A stretch of DNA of 64,000 nucleotides, taken from Bacillus solimangrovi. GTDB lineage: Bacteria; Bacillota; Bacilli; Bacillales; Bacillaceae_N. The notes beneath the pieces are model-generated. The model saw only the letters and a program-made list of their open reading frames with translations, was not told the DNA's origin and ran no database searches. Numbering within the stretch: the first letter of the stretch is position 1; each line of letters opens with the position of its first letter. Made by a program: the position numbers and the translations under genes. Where the stretch lies: NCBI RefSeq assembly GCF_001742425.1, contig NZ_MJEH01000022.1:171195-235194 (forward strand), read 5' to 3'. This document shows, piece by piece, positions 53,750 through 63,684 of the stretch.

Positions 53750-55231
53750 TTAAAACGTCGAAATTCCTGACCACTCTTGGAAACGATATAACATGTACTT
53801 AAACTTAGAATGGTCCTGATATTGCTCATAGTCTACTGTATATGTTCCAGAATCATTATTCCAGATTCGTTCAAAATAATTATCAAGCTCAGTTTCTAAC
53901 GGATGTGTCTTCGGAATCGTAATCTTAAAATCTGTTTCTAGATTATAATCTCGTATATTTCGTCTTGTGAAATTAGCTGAACCAGCAAAAGCTGTTGCTT
54001 GATCACCCGATTGCACGAACATCATCTTCGTGTGAAACTGTTCTCCATTCGTATTATACCAACGAATATTGATCTTGCCATCACTTTTCTTCGTTAATTC
54101 ATACGCAACTTGTCGATTCGGTATCCCGTTTTTCTGACGACCGAATGCATCTTTATTCGGATCAAGAACGACGTTTACCGTTACTCCTCGATTAGCTGAG
54201 TTTATTAACTCCTTAATAAGTGTTCGCTCAGATAAATAAAAGACACCTATGTTGATAATATCATCTGCCTCAGTAGCTTTTATCACATCAAGCATTTCTT
54301 GACGAATCTTACCTTCCGTGAGTAATTGTACTTTCAATCCGTCATTTTCATTCACATTGTTCGGAATTTGTATATTCGGAACATCTTCCCCTGAAAAACG
54401 AATAATTGCCATTTCTGATTCTAATAGATCTTGTAAAATACTACCTTTCACTATGAAAGCTATATTAGAATGATACCCACTAGCATCATGTGGGTTTGCC
54501 GATGTAATAAGACCTTGTTTCTCGGTTACGAGTACTTTACGATGGTTCGCTTTAAAGTTTAACAAATTTAAATATGACCTTACAGTTACCTCAGGTGAAT
54601 CTGGACTAAATGGATTCGTTAACCATCCATCATCTGATGTTCCCCACCATTGCAGATACGAACGCCAAAATCCTGAGTACAGAGGATTTGAGTCCCTTAA
54701 CTTTTTCAAATCTGTATATACGACATCAATTCCATTCGCTTCTAAATCACTAATAAACTTCGAATCATACGAACTATAAAATGTATTAATTGGATCGGTT
54801 ATAACGATAATCTTCACATTTGGTGCACTCTTTTTCTTTGAAATAAGTGTGTTTGTTAACTGTTCAGAAATATTAGGGAACTGTACCTGATTCGTTTTTG
54901 ATTCCGCACTTTCTACCTGTATTGCCATTCGCTCATAATCATCATTAAATAAAAACATATCAACTACGATAAACTGTTCAGCTTCTTCAATTGTTTCAAA
55001 AACTCTCTCAAATATTTGCTGTTCTCTTATTTGTTTACCGTCTTGCATATAGGTTAAGTCATAGAGGAAATCAATATCAGCAACAACATGTTCTTTGCCT
55101 AAGTAACTAATTCCTTCTGGCAGAGGTTTTGCCATGCCATATATACCCGTTAACAACGCAAAAACAACAATGAATAGAGTAACAAATTTTAATATTTTTA
55201 ATTTTCTGTTTATTTTCTTTAATACAGACAT
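53750..55231 (-). CDS. Membrane-anchored phospholipase-D-like protein
   Basis: A 493-residue protein with an N-terminal membrane helix (residues 14-33, IVVFALLTGIYGMA) and an extracytoplasmic body with two PLD catalytic motifs: KANHRKVLVTEKQGLITSAN (about 232) and QFHTKMMFVQSGDQATAFAG (about 405), each followed by the expected SAN. The second half resembles cardiolipin-synthase/PLD proteins. It may cut or transfer phosphodiesters in the envelope; the substrate is unknown. Single gene. Confidence 0.88.
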   Translation of the reverse strand: MSVLKKINRKLKILKFVTLFIVVFALLTGIYGMAKPLPEGISYLGKEHVVADIDFLYDLTYMQDGKQIREQQIFERVFETIEEAEQFIVVDMFLFNDDYERMAIQVESAESKTNQVQFPNISEQLTNTLISKKKSAPNVKIIVITDPINTFYSSYDSKFISDLEANGIDVVYTDLKKLRDSNPLYSGFWRSYLQWWGTSDDGWLTNPFSPDSPEVTVRSYLNLLNFKANHRKVLVTEKQGLITSANPHDASGYHSNIAFIVKGSILQDLLESEMAIIRFSGEDVPNIQIPNNVNENDGLKVQLLTEGKIRQEMLDVIKATEADDIINIGVFYLSERTLIKELINSANRGVTVNVVLDPNKDAFGRQKNGIPNRQVAYELTKKSDGKINIRWYNTNGEQFHTKMMFVQSGDQATAFAGSANFTRRNIRDYNLETDFKITIPKTHPLETELDNYFERIWNNDSGTYTVDYEQYQDHSKFKYMLYRFQEWSGISTF

Positions 55232-55396
55232 CTAATGATTCCTCCCTTCTTACACACCATTTGATCACGCATTACTTTCTGCAAAAATTTCATTTCCATT
55301 TCCGTTTAAAATTCTAATTACTAATTGAATAATAGTAGCTTATGGTTCCAATTAATGATTTATTGCTCCTCAGTTCATCAATTAAGTAAAAATTTA

Positions 55397-55427
55397 AAAA
55401 ACCAACACACGTTACATGTGCTGGTTA
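55397..55427 (-). terminator. Terminator of the 194-residue gene
   Basis: AACCAGCACATGTAACGTGTG, then TTGG, followed by six Ts on the minus strand. Confidence 0.75.
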
Positions 55428-56009
55428 TTGCAATGGCATATTTTTTTCAACAACTAGAGTATGCTTCTGTGCTTGTAACTCTTTTTGCGCAACGTCAATG
55501 ATTTCTTGAATTTTCTCAAATGAGTACTCATCGTCAGGAAGTTCTTTATCAAAAGCTTGATAATACAAAATTGACGCATAACGCATTTGTCGTTCTGTTG
55601 CAGTTGGATTAGTTATCTTTTTTTTTTCGATTTCCATTGTTAACTTATTAATTACATATTTCGCTTCTGCCTTACAACAGTAATCAACATCTTCAATAAC
55701 TAATTCTTTCACAAGTTCATCTATTTTGTCCATCTGTTCTTTTGTAGGAGCAGTAGATAATACCTTCTCAATTAATTCATTAATTTTATCTGTTAGCTCC
55801 TTATGAAAGGAAGGAGTTATGCGCATTTCTTCATTAACTTTATTAAACCACGATGCATGTTCTTCAGAGTACTTACGCCAGTATTGAATAAACTCACTCG
55901 TTGAATAAGCAGTTTCATCCCACTCAATCTGATTCATATATTGCTCGAAACTTGTTGTAATTGAGCGCGCAATACTAATTTTAATTCCTTGTGGTAGACT
56001 TTCAAACAT
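55425..56009 (-). CDS. Unrecognised 194-residue helical protein
   Basis: A soluble, acidic, mostly helical protein. Features visible: KISIARSITTSFEQYMNQIE near the start, two adjacent cysteines in DVDYCCKAEAKYVI (about residue 115), and a C-terminal section RQMRYASILYYQAFDKELPD that resembles small helical motifs in phage and replication proteins. I do not recognise the family with certainty. A GGGGGTTTAG leader precedes the ATG. Single gene with its own terminator. Confidence 0.65.
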   Translation of the reverse strand: MFESLPQGIKISIARSITTSFEQYMNQIEWDETAYSTSEFIQYWRKYSEEHASWFNKVNEEMRITPSFHKELTDKINELIEKVLSTAPTKEQMDKIDELVKELVIEDVDYCCKAEAKYVINKLTMEIEKKKITNPTATERQMRYASILYYQAFDKELPDDEYSFEKIQEIIDVAQKELQAQKHTLVVEKNMPLQ

Positions 56010-56549
56010 TGAATCTAAACCCCCAATTTCATTCTTACATTCAGTTTATACTTTATTGTTTATTTGTGTATTTGCTACTAAATAATTTAGACTATCGTAT
56101 TTTTCATGATAAGTTAATGTTGGTCATTTTTTTAGCATGAAAGCGTGCACTATCGTTACATTGAATTTTAACATTACTTTATCAGTAAATTTATAATTTT
56201 TCACTTGACAATAGCTAATATGATTTAAGTATAACAACGTTATCATACACTAAGTGAGCTTTCTTTGCAAAAAATCACAAAAAAAATGTCGCATAACATA
56301 AATAAACCCCTAGTATAACTCATTAGTATGTGCATCACTTTTCAATATAAAGTGAAACTTCTATCTGTAGGTGACCTTCATCCCTTACTAAAAAATTGTT
56401 GAACCAGCCAGACGATTACTGACACTTGTCTTCGTAAATTATGAAGGAATCATTGCTTCAGCTTATACTTGATAAAAACATCTCGATTAGCTGAATCAGT
56501 TAAGTATAGCCCTTCTTAACTTGTGAAACATTAATTACAGGAGGTGTTA
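56010..56549. other. 540-base divergent region
   Basis: Between the 194-residue gene and ypzA. TTGACA followed by TATAAC at 19 bases (about 56205-56235) could be a promoter with a long spacer. No small gene with a ribosome site and no hairpin of note were seen. Confidence 0.35.
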
Positions 56550-56801
56550 ATGATGGATAAGCAATTTGGATTTAATCAACAGGAACAAGTTGAAATGTCG
56601 GTAAAAGCAGCTCAGAAAATGGTTGGTGCAGCAACAATGAACATGGAACCAGATGCGTTAGATGCTGCACAGGAAGCACTTAATAACGCAAAGCAACAAC
56701 TACAGTCTATACAAACTGATCCTTCATCCGAAGCATTCATTGCGCAACAGCAAATTTTCATCAATCGTTGTCAAGAGCAATTGAGTGAAGCTCTTCATTA
56801 A
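56550..56801 (+). CDS. ypzA: YpzA-like protein (DUF2564)
   Basis: An 83-residue helical protein of DUF2564: EQVEMSVKAAQKMVGAATMN and a Gln-rich coiled tail (QQQIFINRCQEQLSEALH). Two adjacent ATGs (56550, 56553) follow AGGAGGTG; either may start. Role unknown. The order ypzA-ypeQ-ypeP matches B. subtilis. Confidence 0.78.
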   Translation: MMDKQFGFNQQEQVEMSVKAAQKMVGAATMNMEPDALDAAQEALNNAKQQLQSIQTDPSSEAFIAQQQIFINRCQEQLSEALH

Positions 56802-56856
56802 ACCTAATACAACTGTACTACAGAAGATAGCAAACACCACTTTACGTTATTATTTT

Positions 56857-56890
56857 AAAAAGCATGAGACAATTGTCACATGCTTTTTTT
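56857..56890. terminator. Shared terminator of ypzA and ypeQ
   Basis: AAAAAGCATG, GACAATTGTC core, CATGCTTTTTTT. It works for ypzA on plus and for ypeQ on minus; its end touches the ypeQ stop codon. Confidence 0.85.
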
Positions 56891-57065
56891 ATGAGAGTTT
56901 CTTTCCATACGATTGAATTTTTTCACCGACTGTACATTCTTTAATACAAAAGGAAAGAGCCTGTTTTTTCCCATGTTCTTTAATATGATGTGCTTTTAAA
57001 AAACAATCTGTACAATAGGTATCAATTAGTTCAGTTACTTCTATGATGATTTTTTTTCGTTGCAT
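56889..57065 (-). CDS. ypeQ: YpeQ-like zinc-finger protein
   Basis: A 58-residue cytosolic protein missed by size limits. DTYCTDCFLKAHHIKEHG and SFCIKECTVGEKIQSYG show paired CxxC and CxxxC with a His-rich spacer, the zinc-finger pattern of the YpeQ family. The ATG at 57065 lies just after GGTGGGACG. It follows ypeP by about 30 bases and probably shares its transcript. Function unknown. Confidence 0.78.
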   Translation of the reverse strand: MQRKKIIIEVTELIDTYCTDCFLKAHHIKEHGKKQALSFCIKECTVGEKIQSYGKKLS

Positions 57066-57096
57066 TCGTTTCGTCCCACCCTATTTTTATACTGAT

Positions 57097-57753
57097 TTAG
57101 ATGATAGTCATTTCACTTTCGATTTCAATTCCTTTTAACGATTGATGTGCAAGTTGATCCGCTTCATCATTTAATTTCCGTTCAACTAACTCATATGTTG
57201 GCTTTAATTTCATTGCCTGAAGCTTCTCTTCGATTCGATCAATCCAACGGTTATGTTCCTTATCAAATACTGCCCATTCACCTTGTAGCTGTTGAATAAC
57301 TACTTGTGAATCTCCACGAATTATAACAGGAAGATGATGAACACCCATCAATTCTAACTCTGTTAACGCCAAATGAAGTGCAGCATATTCAGCTTCATTA
57401 TTAGATGTAATTTGTTCTAAAATTCCATTTTTCCGAATTCTTCGGCGTATACTTCCCTGTGTATAATAAATGACAACTCCGCCACCAGCTTGAGAGGTTG
57501 TCAGGTCATAACTTCCATCAAAATACACTTCTAAGTCATGAGGTTCTTTATCAAGCTCCATTATATACCGTTCTAACTTCTTGACCGACCATTCATCATT
57601 ATGTTCGTCTATAAGCTTCAGCCACTTAACTCTACCCGTGCGTTCAATGTCTTTCGCCGCCTTAATCGCTTCATGTACATCTAATTCATCTGAACGTAAC
57701 ATTAAGCTGTTTGATTTTGGTACTTTATATAACCATTCAATTGAAACTTTCAT
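57097..57753 (-). CDS. ypeP: RNase-H-fold protein (YpeP-like)
   Basis: A 218-residue protein. Residues 1-70 are an unrecognised N-terminal part (VSIEWLYKVPKSNSLMLRSD); residues 75-218 are an RNase H domain with the four acidic residues in VYFDGSYDL, NNEAEYAAL, RGDSQVV and NDEADQLA. ATG at 57753 follows AAGGAGGTG. The fold would cut RNA in RNA-DNA hybrids, but the B. subtilis homologue is reported not to have clear RNase HI activity. Cotranscribed with ypeQ. Confidence 0.88.
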   Translation of the reverse strand: MKVSIEWLYKVPKSNSLMLRSDELDVHEAIKAAKDIERTGRVKWLKLIDEHNDEWSVKKLERYIMELDKEPHDLEVYFDGSYDLTTSQAGGGVVIYYTQGSIRRRIRKNGILEQITSNNEAEYAALHLALTELELMGVHHLPVIIRGDSQVVIQQLQGEWAVFDKEHNRWIDRIEEKLQAMKLKPTYELVERKLNDEADQLAHQSLKGIEIESEMTII

Positions 57754-58269
57754 TTTTCGCACCTCCTTTTTATTTTGTTCAAACGCACATTAAATATTTG
57801 TATCTTTGTCCATCTATTGAACCATTGTTTGTTATTCCATACAGTACTTCTAAAGAAAATAAGTTACACTTAGCTATTTACTAATATTGTAACACTAAAA
57901 GAGACCTCTGTTATTTACAAAGCAGTTCGAAGATAAATTCTTATTAACCTTAGTTTTATTATGAACAGTATGAACAGATGCACTATATCGTATTATTGCC
58001 ACACTCTGTCACATCATGTATAGTACATTTTTTTAGACATAGGCTTCTTTGGAAAAATACATGAGGTCTAAAAAAAGCAATTCATTTTAAATAATTTAAA
58101 AACTGTAATCATGTCATTTTATGTTCTGCTCTTCATAAGTCTATATGATTAACGAGAGAACCAGCACAAGCTAGTTGATGATTACCATTATCTATTTTAT
58201 TCCTATTGCACTTTCATCTTTAATTGTATGCTAAAATACAAATTATCTGACGAAAAAGGAGTGTCCACC
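57754..58269. other. 516-base divergent region between the two RNase-H-fold genes
   Basis: AT-rich; B. subtilis has ypdP near this position, which is absent. A TTTTTTAGAC/GTCTAAAAAA inverted repeat lies near 58029-58076 with a long loop. No coding sequence recognised. Confidence 0.35.
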
Positions 58270-58656
58270 TTGCTTGAAGTTTATATCGATGGCGCTAGTG
58301 CAGGTGATCCAGGACCATCTGGAGCTGGCATTTTTATAAAAAGTGAAACGACTCACGAACAACATTCAATTCCTCTAGGCATGATGTCTAATCATGAGGC
58401 AGAATATTGGGCACTTATTCACGCCTTAAACATCTGCATTAAAAAAAATGATCCTATTATTTCAATCCGAACAGATTCAAAATTAATTGAACAAGCAATG
58501 GAAAAACGGTTTACAAAGAACCAACGTTTTTTACCACTACTTGAACATGCATTACAACTCTCAGACCAATTTGAATTATTTTTTATTAAGTGGATACCTA
58601 GTAAATCAAATCGTGCCGCAGATGAACTTGCAAAACAAGCAATTCGAAAAACGTAA
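58270..58656 (+). CDS. ypdQ: RNase HI-like protein (YpdQ-like)
   Basis: A 128-residue single-domain RNase H fold. TTG at 58270 gives LLEVYIDGASAGDPGPSGAG behind AAAGGAGTG. Acidic residues: Asp in YIDGAS, Glu in NHEAEYWAL, Asp in IRTDSKL and Asp in AADELAKQ; FFIKWIPSKSN matches YpdQ. Whether it is catalytically active is not settled for this family. It overlaps nothing and is 34 bases ahead of the EamA gene. Confidence 0.88.
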   Translation: MLEVYIDGASAGDPGPSGAGIFIKSETTHEQHSIPLGMMSNHEAEYWALIHALNICIKKNDPIISIRTDSKLIEQAMEKRFTKNQRFLPLLEHALQLSDQFELFFIKWIPSKSNRAADELAKQAIRKT

Positions 58657-58690
58657 TACTATATCGATAGTTTTGTATGAGGAGAAAATG

Positions 58691-59608
58691 ATGAAAAGAA
58701 TACTCTTTGCTGACTTTAGCTTACTACTCGTTGCCCTCATTTGGGGTGCAGCATTTGTCATTGTCCAAAATGCAGTTGAACTTTTAGATCCATTCACCTT
58801 TAATGCGATTCGATTTTTATTTGCTACACTTTTTTTATTCGGTTGGATTGTTATTGTATCTCGTCACTTATTACAGCAAATCACAAAAAAATTACTTCTG
58901 TCTGGATTCATTATGGGCACTTGGTTATGTGTTGCTTTCGCACTCCAAACATTCGCACTTATTTATACAACTTCATCTAAAACAGGCTTCCTCACAGGTT
59001 TAAATGTCGTTCTAGTCCCTATTTTCGCATACTTTTTCCTACGACAATATCCAAAACCTAGTGCGCTATTCGGAACAATTCTAGCACTAATCGGCCTTTA
59101 TTTGTTAACATTCGGAGATTCAACTGAACTAAATCGAGGGGATTTACTTGCGTTTCTTTGCGCGATTGCCTTTGCTATGCACATAATCGTCACGAGTAAA
59201 TTTACTCATCTATACCCAAGCCTTCTACTTACAACAACCCAACTTGCAGTCGTTACATTATGGAGTATAATCTGTGCAATATTATTTGAACCGTGGTACG
59301 CAATCTTCAGATCAGAGATTTACTATAATGAAGCACTTTGGTATTCATTATTCATAACGGCAATATTCGCTACAGCAATTGCCTTTCTTGTCCAAACCTA
59401 TGCTCAAAGGTTAACTTCACCTGCACATGTTGCATTAATCATTACGATGGAACCTGTTTTCGCTGCTATAACTGGGTACTTATGGGCAGGAGATCGCCTC
59501 ACTACTACTGCATTACTTGGTTGTTTCCTCATTTTTAGTGGCATGTTATTCGCCGAACTTCCTTTAGCCTTCTTATCTAAGCTAAAATGGAAAAAAACAC
59601 ATGCCTAA
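58691..59608 (+). CDS. EamA/DMT-family transporter
   Basis: A 305-residue membrane protein with ten helices in two EamA repeats. The first begins LLLVALIWGAAFVIVQNAVE, the second around GDLLAFLCAIAFAMHIIVTS, each with the family's conserved turn (ALIYTTSSKTGFLTGL, VALIITMEPVFAAITGYLWA). It likely exports a metabolite or amino acid; the substrate is unknown. ATG at 58691 (or 58688) follows TGAGGAG. Probably cotranscribed with ypdQ. Confidence 0.9.
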   Translation: MKRILFADFSLLLVALIWGAAFVIVQNAVELLDPFTFNAIRFLFATLFLFGWIVIVSRHLLQQITKKLLLSGFIMGTWLCVAFALQTFALIYTTSSKTGFLTGLNVVLVPIFAYFFLRQYPKPSALFGTILALIGLYLLTFGDSTELNRGDLLAFLCAIAFAMHIIVTSKFTHLYPSLLLTTTQLAVVTLWSIICAILFEPWYAIFRSEIYYNEALWYSLFITAIFATAIAFLVQTYAQRLTSPAHVALIITMEPVFAAITGYLWAGDRLTTTALLGCFLIFSGMLFAELPLAFLSKLKWKKTHA

Positions 59609-59661
59609 AGTAAGCCATTTTTTGTATTAAAGCTAATCGTCAACTGTATCTCAATAATTTT

Positions 59662-59698
59662 AAAAGCGACAAACACACTCAAAACGTGTCTGTCGCTT
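59662..59698 (+). terminator. Terminator of the EamA gene
   Basis: AAAGCGACA and ACAC pair with GTGT and TGTCGCTT; also reads through on the other strand for the small gene at 59710. Confidence 0.7.
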
Positions 59699-59709
59699 CT
59701 TTCAACTAA

Positions 59710-59847
59710 TTATTCACTTTTATTATTTTGCATTTTTTCTAGCTCAATTTCTGCATATGAATCTGAAGCTCCATTCTTCCTGAACTCCATCTTCTTTGCA
59801 TTGTTATTACGTTGAGCATTTGCATTTCCTTTTTTTTGACGACCCAT
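59710..59847 (-). CDS. 45-residue basic hydrophilic protein, possibly spore-associated
   Basis: MGRQKKGNANAQRNNNAKKM is followed by EFRKNGASDSYAEIELEKMQ and NNKSE. The composition (Asn, Lys, Gln, Arg; no Cys or hydrophobic core) resembles small DNA-binding spore proteins, but I cannot place it in a named family. AAAGGAGGG lies nine bases before the ATG. Own terminator at 59662-59698. Confidence 0.6.
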   Translation of the reverse strand: MGRQKKGNANAQRNNNAKKMEFRKNGASDSYAEIELEKMQNNKSE

Positions 59848-59926
59848 TACATTTTCCCTCCTTTAGCTAAAAGTAAGTTGAATACAACTAGCTTCTAACA
59901 AAGGATAACGGATTATACTGTAGAAT

Positions 59927-60367
59927 TTACAATGTAATATTCGCTACGTTTTCGCTTCCACGAACGCCTTGAACGTTAACAGTTTTATCTGCATACTTTT
60001 CTTTCATTTTATTTGCATATGTTTCAGCTAATTTCTTTGCTTCCTCATTTGAAATGCCTTCTTCAAAAATAATCGTACCATATGCTATACCTTCTTTTGT
60101 ATAAATCTTACCTTCTACAATCCCAGCTTCATTCTTCATTTGTTCCGTAAGATCTGCATCTTCAGTTGTTGCTGGAGCTTCTTGTTCAACCGTATCTGTA
60201 TTATTTTCAGTTTCTGCTTCTGTCTCTGCTTCGTTTGCTGGAGTTTGTTCAGTTTCTTGAGCTTGCTCTTCTTTTGTTTGGTTTTCCTTTGTTTCGTACT
60301 CTTCATCTTGTTGCGCACAACCTGTTACTAATAGTGCTGCAAACATTAATACTAACCATCGTTTCAT
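59927..60367 (-). CDS. Acidic lipoprotein with disordered linker
   Basis: A 146-residue lipoprotein: signal peptide with lipobox LVTGC, then about 60 residues very rich in Glu, Thr and Gln (disordered spacer), then a folded C-terminal part (residues 85-146, GIVEGKIYTKEGIAYGTIIF, KLAETYANKMKEKYADKTVN). The spacer would hold the domain away from the membrane through the wall. Family not recognised. It lies 214 bases from the S-layer gene on the same strand. Confidence 0.72.
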   Translation of the reverse strand: MKRWLVLMFAALLVTGCAQQDEEYETKENQTKEEQAQETEQTPANEAETEAETENNTDTVEQEAPATTEDADLTEQMKNEAGIVEGKIYTKEGIAYGTIIFEEGISNEEAKKLAETYANKMKEKYADKTVNVQGVRGSENVANITL

Positions 60368-60525
60368 TCTTTCGTCCTCCTTTACTCGTTTATAAGATTC
60401 GTCAAATAACGTTATTTATGTCCGTTAATTTATATTTTCAGTTATTACAGTACAATATTTTCACTTATTGATTACAATTTAATTGGATATTAGTTTATAA
60501 AAGTTATTTGTAACAAAATAAAAAA

Positions 60526-60554
60526 AGAAGCCCTGTCTAATTGACAGAGCTTCT
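60526..60554 (-). terminator. S-layer gene terminator
   Basis: AGAAGCTCTGTC pairs with GACAGGGCTTCT, then seven Ts on the minus strand. Confidence 0.9.
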
Positions 60555-60581
60555 CGCGCCTAAAAAATTACGCAGTGTTGC

Positions 60582-63398
60582 TTATTTTTCAACTTCTAGC
60601 TTTAATTTATCTGTTTTGTTACCTTGCTTATCAGCAATTGCAGCTAATTGTTCAATATCGTCACCAATTTCAACAGTTTCATCATCAGCTACTGTAATTG
60701 TAACTACATTTCCAGCTACTGTGATTTCTTTAATATCAACATTACCACCGTTGATTTCAAATGTGCCATTAGTTACATATTGTACATCTTCATCAAAAGT
60801 AATTTCTACTTTTTTGTTCGTTGCATCTACTTTTACTTCTTGAACTTCATTGTCGTCTTCTACTACAGAAGGCGCGATGTCATCAGTAATATCCTTTGAT
60901 GCATCAGCTTTAATTGTTGTACCAAACACACTGTTAGTAGAAGGATTTTCAGCTGTAACCTCTAGTTTCAAACCTGTAGTATCTGCAGGAATTTCATCTG
61001 AAAGTTCAAAGATTACTTCATCGCTATCAATTTCTTCTACGCTTGAAATTGTCGCGATTACTTCGTCATCTGCATTTAATACTGCAAAATCACTAGCTTT
61101 TATTTCATCTACATAAGTTTCGAACTGAACTTCAAGTTCATCTTTCGCTGTTGCAACTACGTCTTGAATATCAAAGTTTGTAGTTTTAGCATCCTTAATC
61201 AATGCTTCTGAACCTACAGCAGTGTAATTCCCTGCTGTATCAGCAGCACGTGCAACAGATAAGAAACCATATCCGTCAATATTTTTACCCTCAATTGTAA
61301 TTTCAACTGCTTCGTTATTTTCAATCGCATCAATATCTACATCTACATCTTTCTCATCTGCGATATCTTCAAGATTCATACGATTTACTACTTTTCCATC
61401 TTGGTCTTTTGATACTAAATCATAAGTTGCAAGATCAAGGATAGAATATTTTCCATCTACATCCATCTCTTCGCTATAACGAACGATTAATGTGTGCTCA
61501 TCGCCTGCTGCATTACTATTAACTAATACTTCTGCTACTGATGGATCTTCCTCATCATCAATTGTGAATTCTTCAGAATGATTCTCAATTGCATTACCTT
61601 CAGTATCTTCTACACCATCAATAACTAACGTATACGTACCGTTATCAAGGTCGTCAGAGAATTTCAACGTTACTTCTGCACCTTGGCTTTTAGCTACGCG
61701 AATAGCATCTTCAATTTCATCGCCATCTGCGTCCAGGATTGTATAGTTATCTTCATCTTCAGCAGAATCTTCATCTACAGTTTCAGAGAAAGTTACAACT
61801 ACTTCATTTTCAGTTGCTTCAATTTCATCAACTTCTGGTGCTTCTTCATCACGTGTAACTTCTACAGCTGTACGGATTTTATCTTCTACTTTATTATCCC
61901 ATAGGTCAACGATAACATCTTTCTCGATGTATACGTACGCCGTACCGTCAGGCATTTCATTATCATCGAAGTATAATGTTAATTCATTACCTTCTACTTC
62001 GAATTTGTTAACCATATTTTTTGTATTTGTGTGGTAGAAATCTTCATTTTTCGCACCATCAAGTTCGATATCTTCGTTAAATACTAATGTTACTTTGTTT
62101 GGTTCAGCATCTTTGAAGTCAACAACTTCAGGAGCTTCAGTATCAACAACTACTTCAATAGTTTTTGTTGTTGGTACTAAATCGAAACCTGCGAAGTCTT
62201 CAAGACCACTATTAATGTCTAACTCAAGTTCGCCTTCAGTGAATGAACCGTTCACTTTTACGTTTGCTTCTGTACCATTTTTCAATACTTCAATTTCTTT
62301 TACAGAGTAAGTTTTCTTACCCATTTTGATTTCGAAGCTGTCTTCATACTTCTCATCAGCAAGTTTGTCTTCTCCAACTTCTCCAAAGTCCATTGGCTCA
62401 CTGAATTTTACTTTCACAGTGTTTTTACCTACAACTGCAACATCTGTTAATTCTGGGATTTCGTTATCGATGAATTTCAAATCAAATTCAGCTTTTTCAC
62501 CAGTTACATTTGCATCAACTGTTAAAGTTGCATCAGAGTTATTTTTAGCAGCTTCTTCTAATGTAAGAATTGCTTTGTTTCCTTCGATGTCGATATCTTT
62601 GATGTCTAACTCATCACCATCAGCATCTTCAAGCTCATAGTTATCGATGTCATTAACTTCATCTTCATCAAAGTTTTCTTGGTTGAAAGTTACTTCAACT
62701 TGAATTAAGTTTGCTGCTTCTACACCTTCAATTGCTAATTCTTCAGGTGCTGCTGGTTCTTCATTATCATCAGCTTTTTCTGTTTTATATACGAATGCTG
62801 CTACTTGAGCACGAGTTACGTTTGCAAGTGGAGCGTATTCACCTTCTGCAACACCTTCAACGATTCCTGCACCAAATAATGCTGCAATATGTTCTTCAGC
62901 CCATGTTGCACCTTTAAGGTCATTGAATGGAAGTTCTACTTCACCTTCAGCTTCAATGCCGTATGCAACTGCAATCATTTTTGCCATTTGTGCACGAGTT
63001 AAAGTTTCGTCAGGACGGAAAGTACCATCTTCGAATCCTTCAATTACGTTTGTAGCTGTTAATGCTGCTACGTAGTTATAGAACCAGTCGCCTTCCTCAA
63101 CATCAGGGAAGTCAATTGCTTCTACATTTTCAGTGTCAAGACCTAATGTTACTGCAAGGATTTTTGCTGCTTGCGCACGAGTTACATCTTCACTTGGACG
63201 GAAGCTTCCATCTTCAAATCCATCAATAACACCTTTGTCAGTTAAGTAGTTAATAGAATCATAGAACCAGTCACTTGTTTCTACATCCGTGAAAGCTGCT
63301 TCTGCATTAGCAACAACTGGTGCAACTGCTGATGCTACAACTGCAGTTGAGATTGATGCTGCCATGAATTTACGTAATGATTTTGGTTGGTAAGCCAT
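60582..63398 (-). CDS. S-layer protein with three SLH domains and Ig-like repeats
   Basis: A 938-residue exported structural protein. Signal peptide about residues 1-33; three SLH domains at 35-80, 95-140 and 155-205 (DWFYDSINYLTDKGVIDGFE, DWFYNYVAALTATNVIEGFE), each with TRAQ in place of the common TRAE. From about 215 to the end the chain is built of repeated Ig/Big-like and SbsC-type beta modules (EVVVTFSETVDEDSAEDEDN, KKVEITFDEDVQYVTNG). It is very acidic, rich in Asp/Glu and almost free of Cys. It should form or join the surface layer by binding a wall polymer. Start behind TTAGGAGG. Confidence 0.93.
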   Translation of the reverse strand: MAYQPKSLRKFMAASISTAVVASAVAPVVANAEAAFTDVETSDWFYDSINYLTDKGVIDGFEDGSFRPSEDVTRAQAAKILAVTLGLDTENVEAIDFPDVEEGDWFYNYVAALTATNVIEGFEDGTFRPDETLTRAQMAKMIAVAYGIEAEGEVELPFNDLKGATWAEEHIAALFGAGIVEGVAEGEYAPLANVTRAQVAAFVYKTEKADDNEEPAAPEELAIEGVEAANLIQVEVTFNQENFDEDEVNDIDNYELEDADGDELDIKDIDIEGNKAILTLEEAAKNNSDATLTVDANVTGEKAEFDLKFIDNEIPELTDVAVVGKNTVKVKFSEPMDFGEVGEDKLADEKYEDSFEIKMGKKTYSVKEIEVLKNGTEANVKVNGSFTEGELELDINSGLEDFAGFDLVPTTKTIEVVVDTEAPEVVDFKDAEPNKVTLVFNEDIELDGAKNEDFYHTNTKNMVNKFEVEGNELTLYFDDNEMPDGTAYVYIEKDVIVDLWDNKVEDKIRTAVEVTRDEEAPEVDEIEATENEVVVTFSETVDEDSAEDEDNYTILDADGDEIEDAIRVAKSQGAEVTLKFSDDLDNGTYTLVIDGVEDTEGNAIENHSEEFTIDDEEDPSVAEVLVNSNAAGDEHTLIVRYSEEMDVDGKYSILDLATYDLVSKDQDGKVVNRMNLEDIADEKDVDVDIDAIENNEAVEITIEGKNIDGYGFLSVARAADTAGNYTAVGSEALIKDAKTTNFDIQDVVATAKDELEVQFETYVDEIKASDFAVLNADDEVIATISSVEEIDSDEVIFELSDEIPADTTGLKLEVTAENPSTNSVFGTTIKADASKDITDDIAPSVVEDDNEVQEVKVDATNKKVEITFDEDVQYVTNGTFEINGGNVDIKEITVAGNVVTITVADDETVEIGDDIEQLAAIADKQGNKTDKLKLEVEK

Positions 63399-63684
63399 GA
63401 AAAAAATTCCTCCTAATAATTTAAATATAATTTCTCAGTGAAAACAACCCATTATTTATCTTTTTTATGTTATAATGTAAAGTTGTTTATCACAATAACT
63501 CACATTTCTAGTAAAACACGCAAACTAGCATTCATTCAAGTGAAAAAGATTTCCAAATCTAACGTAAAATCCTTCTGCAAAATAGAATGTTGTTTACGTT
63601 TGCTCCCTCATAAATTCTCTCACTGCTCGTCTAACACTCTAGTAGTCGAGCTTCCTAATAAAAGAATTATTGAAAGTGTGTTTC

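Noticed and set aside
60136..60331. Low-complexity Lys/Gln- and Cys/Phe-rich frames over the acidic lipoprotein
   Set aside because: They are shadows of the Glu/Thr-rich linker in other frames.
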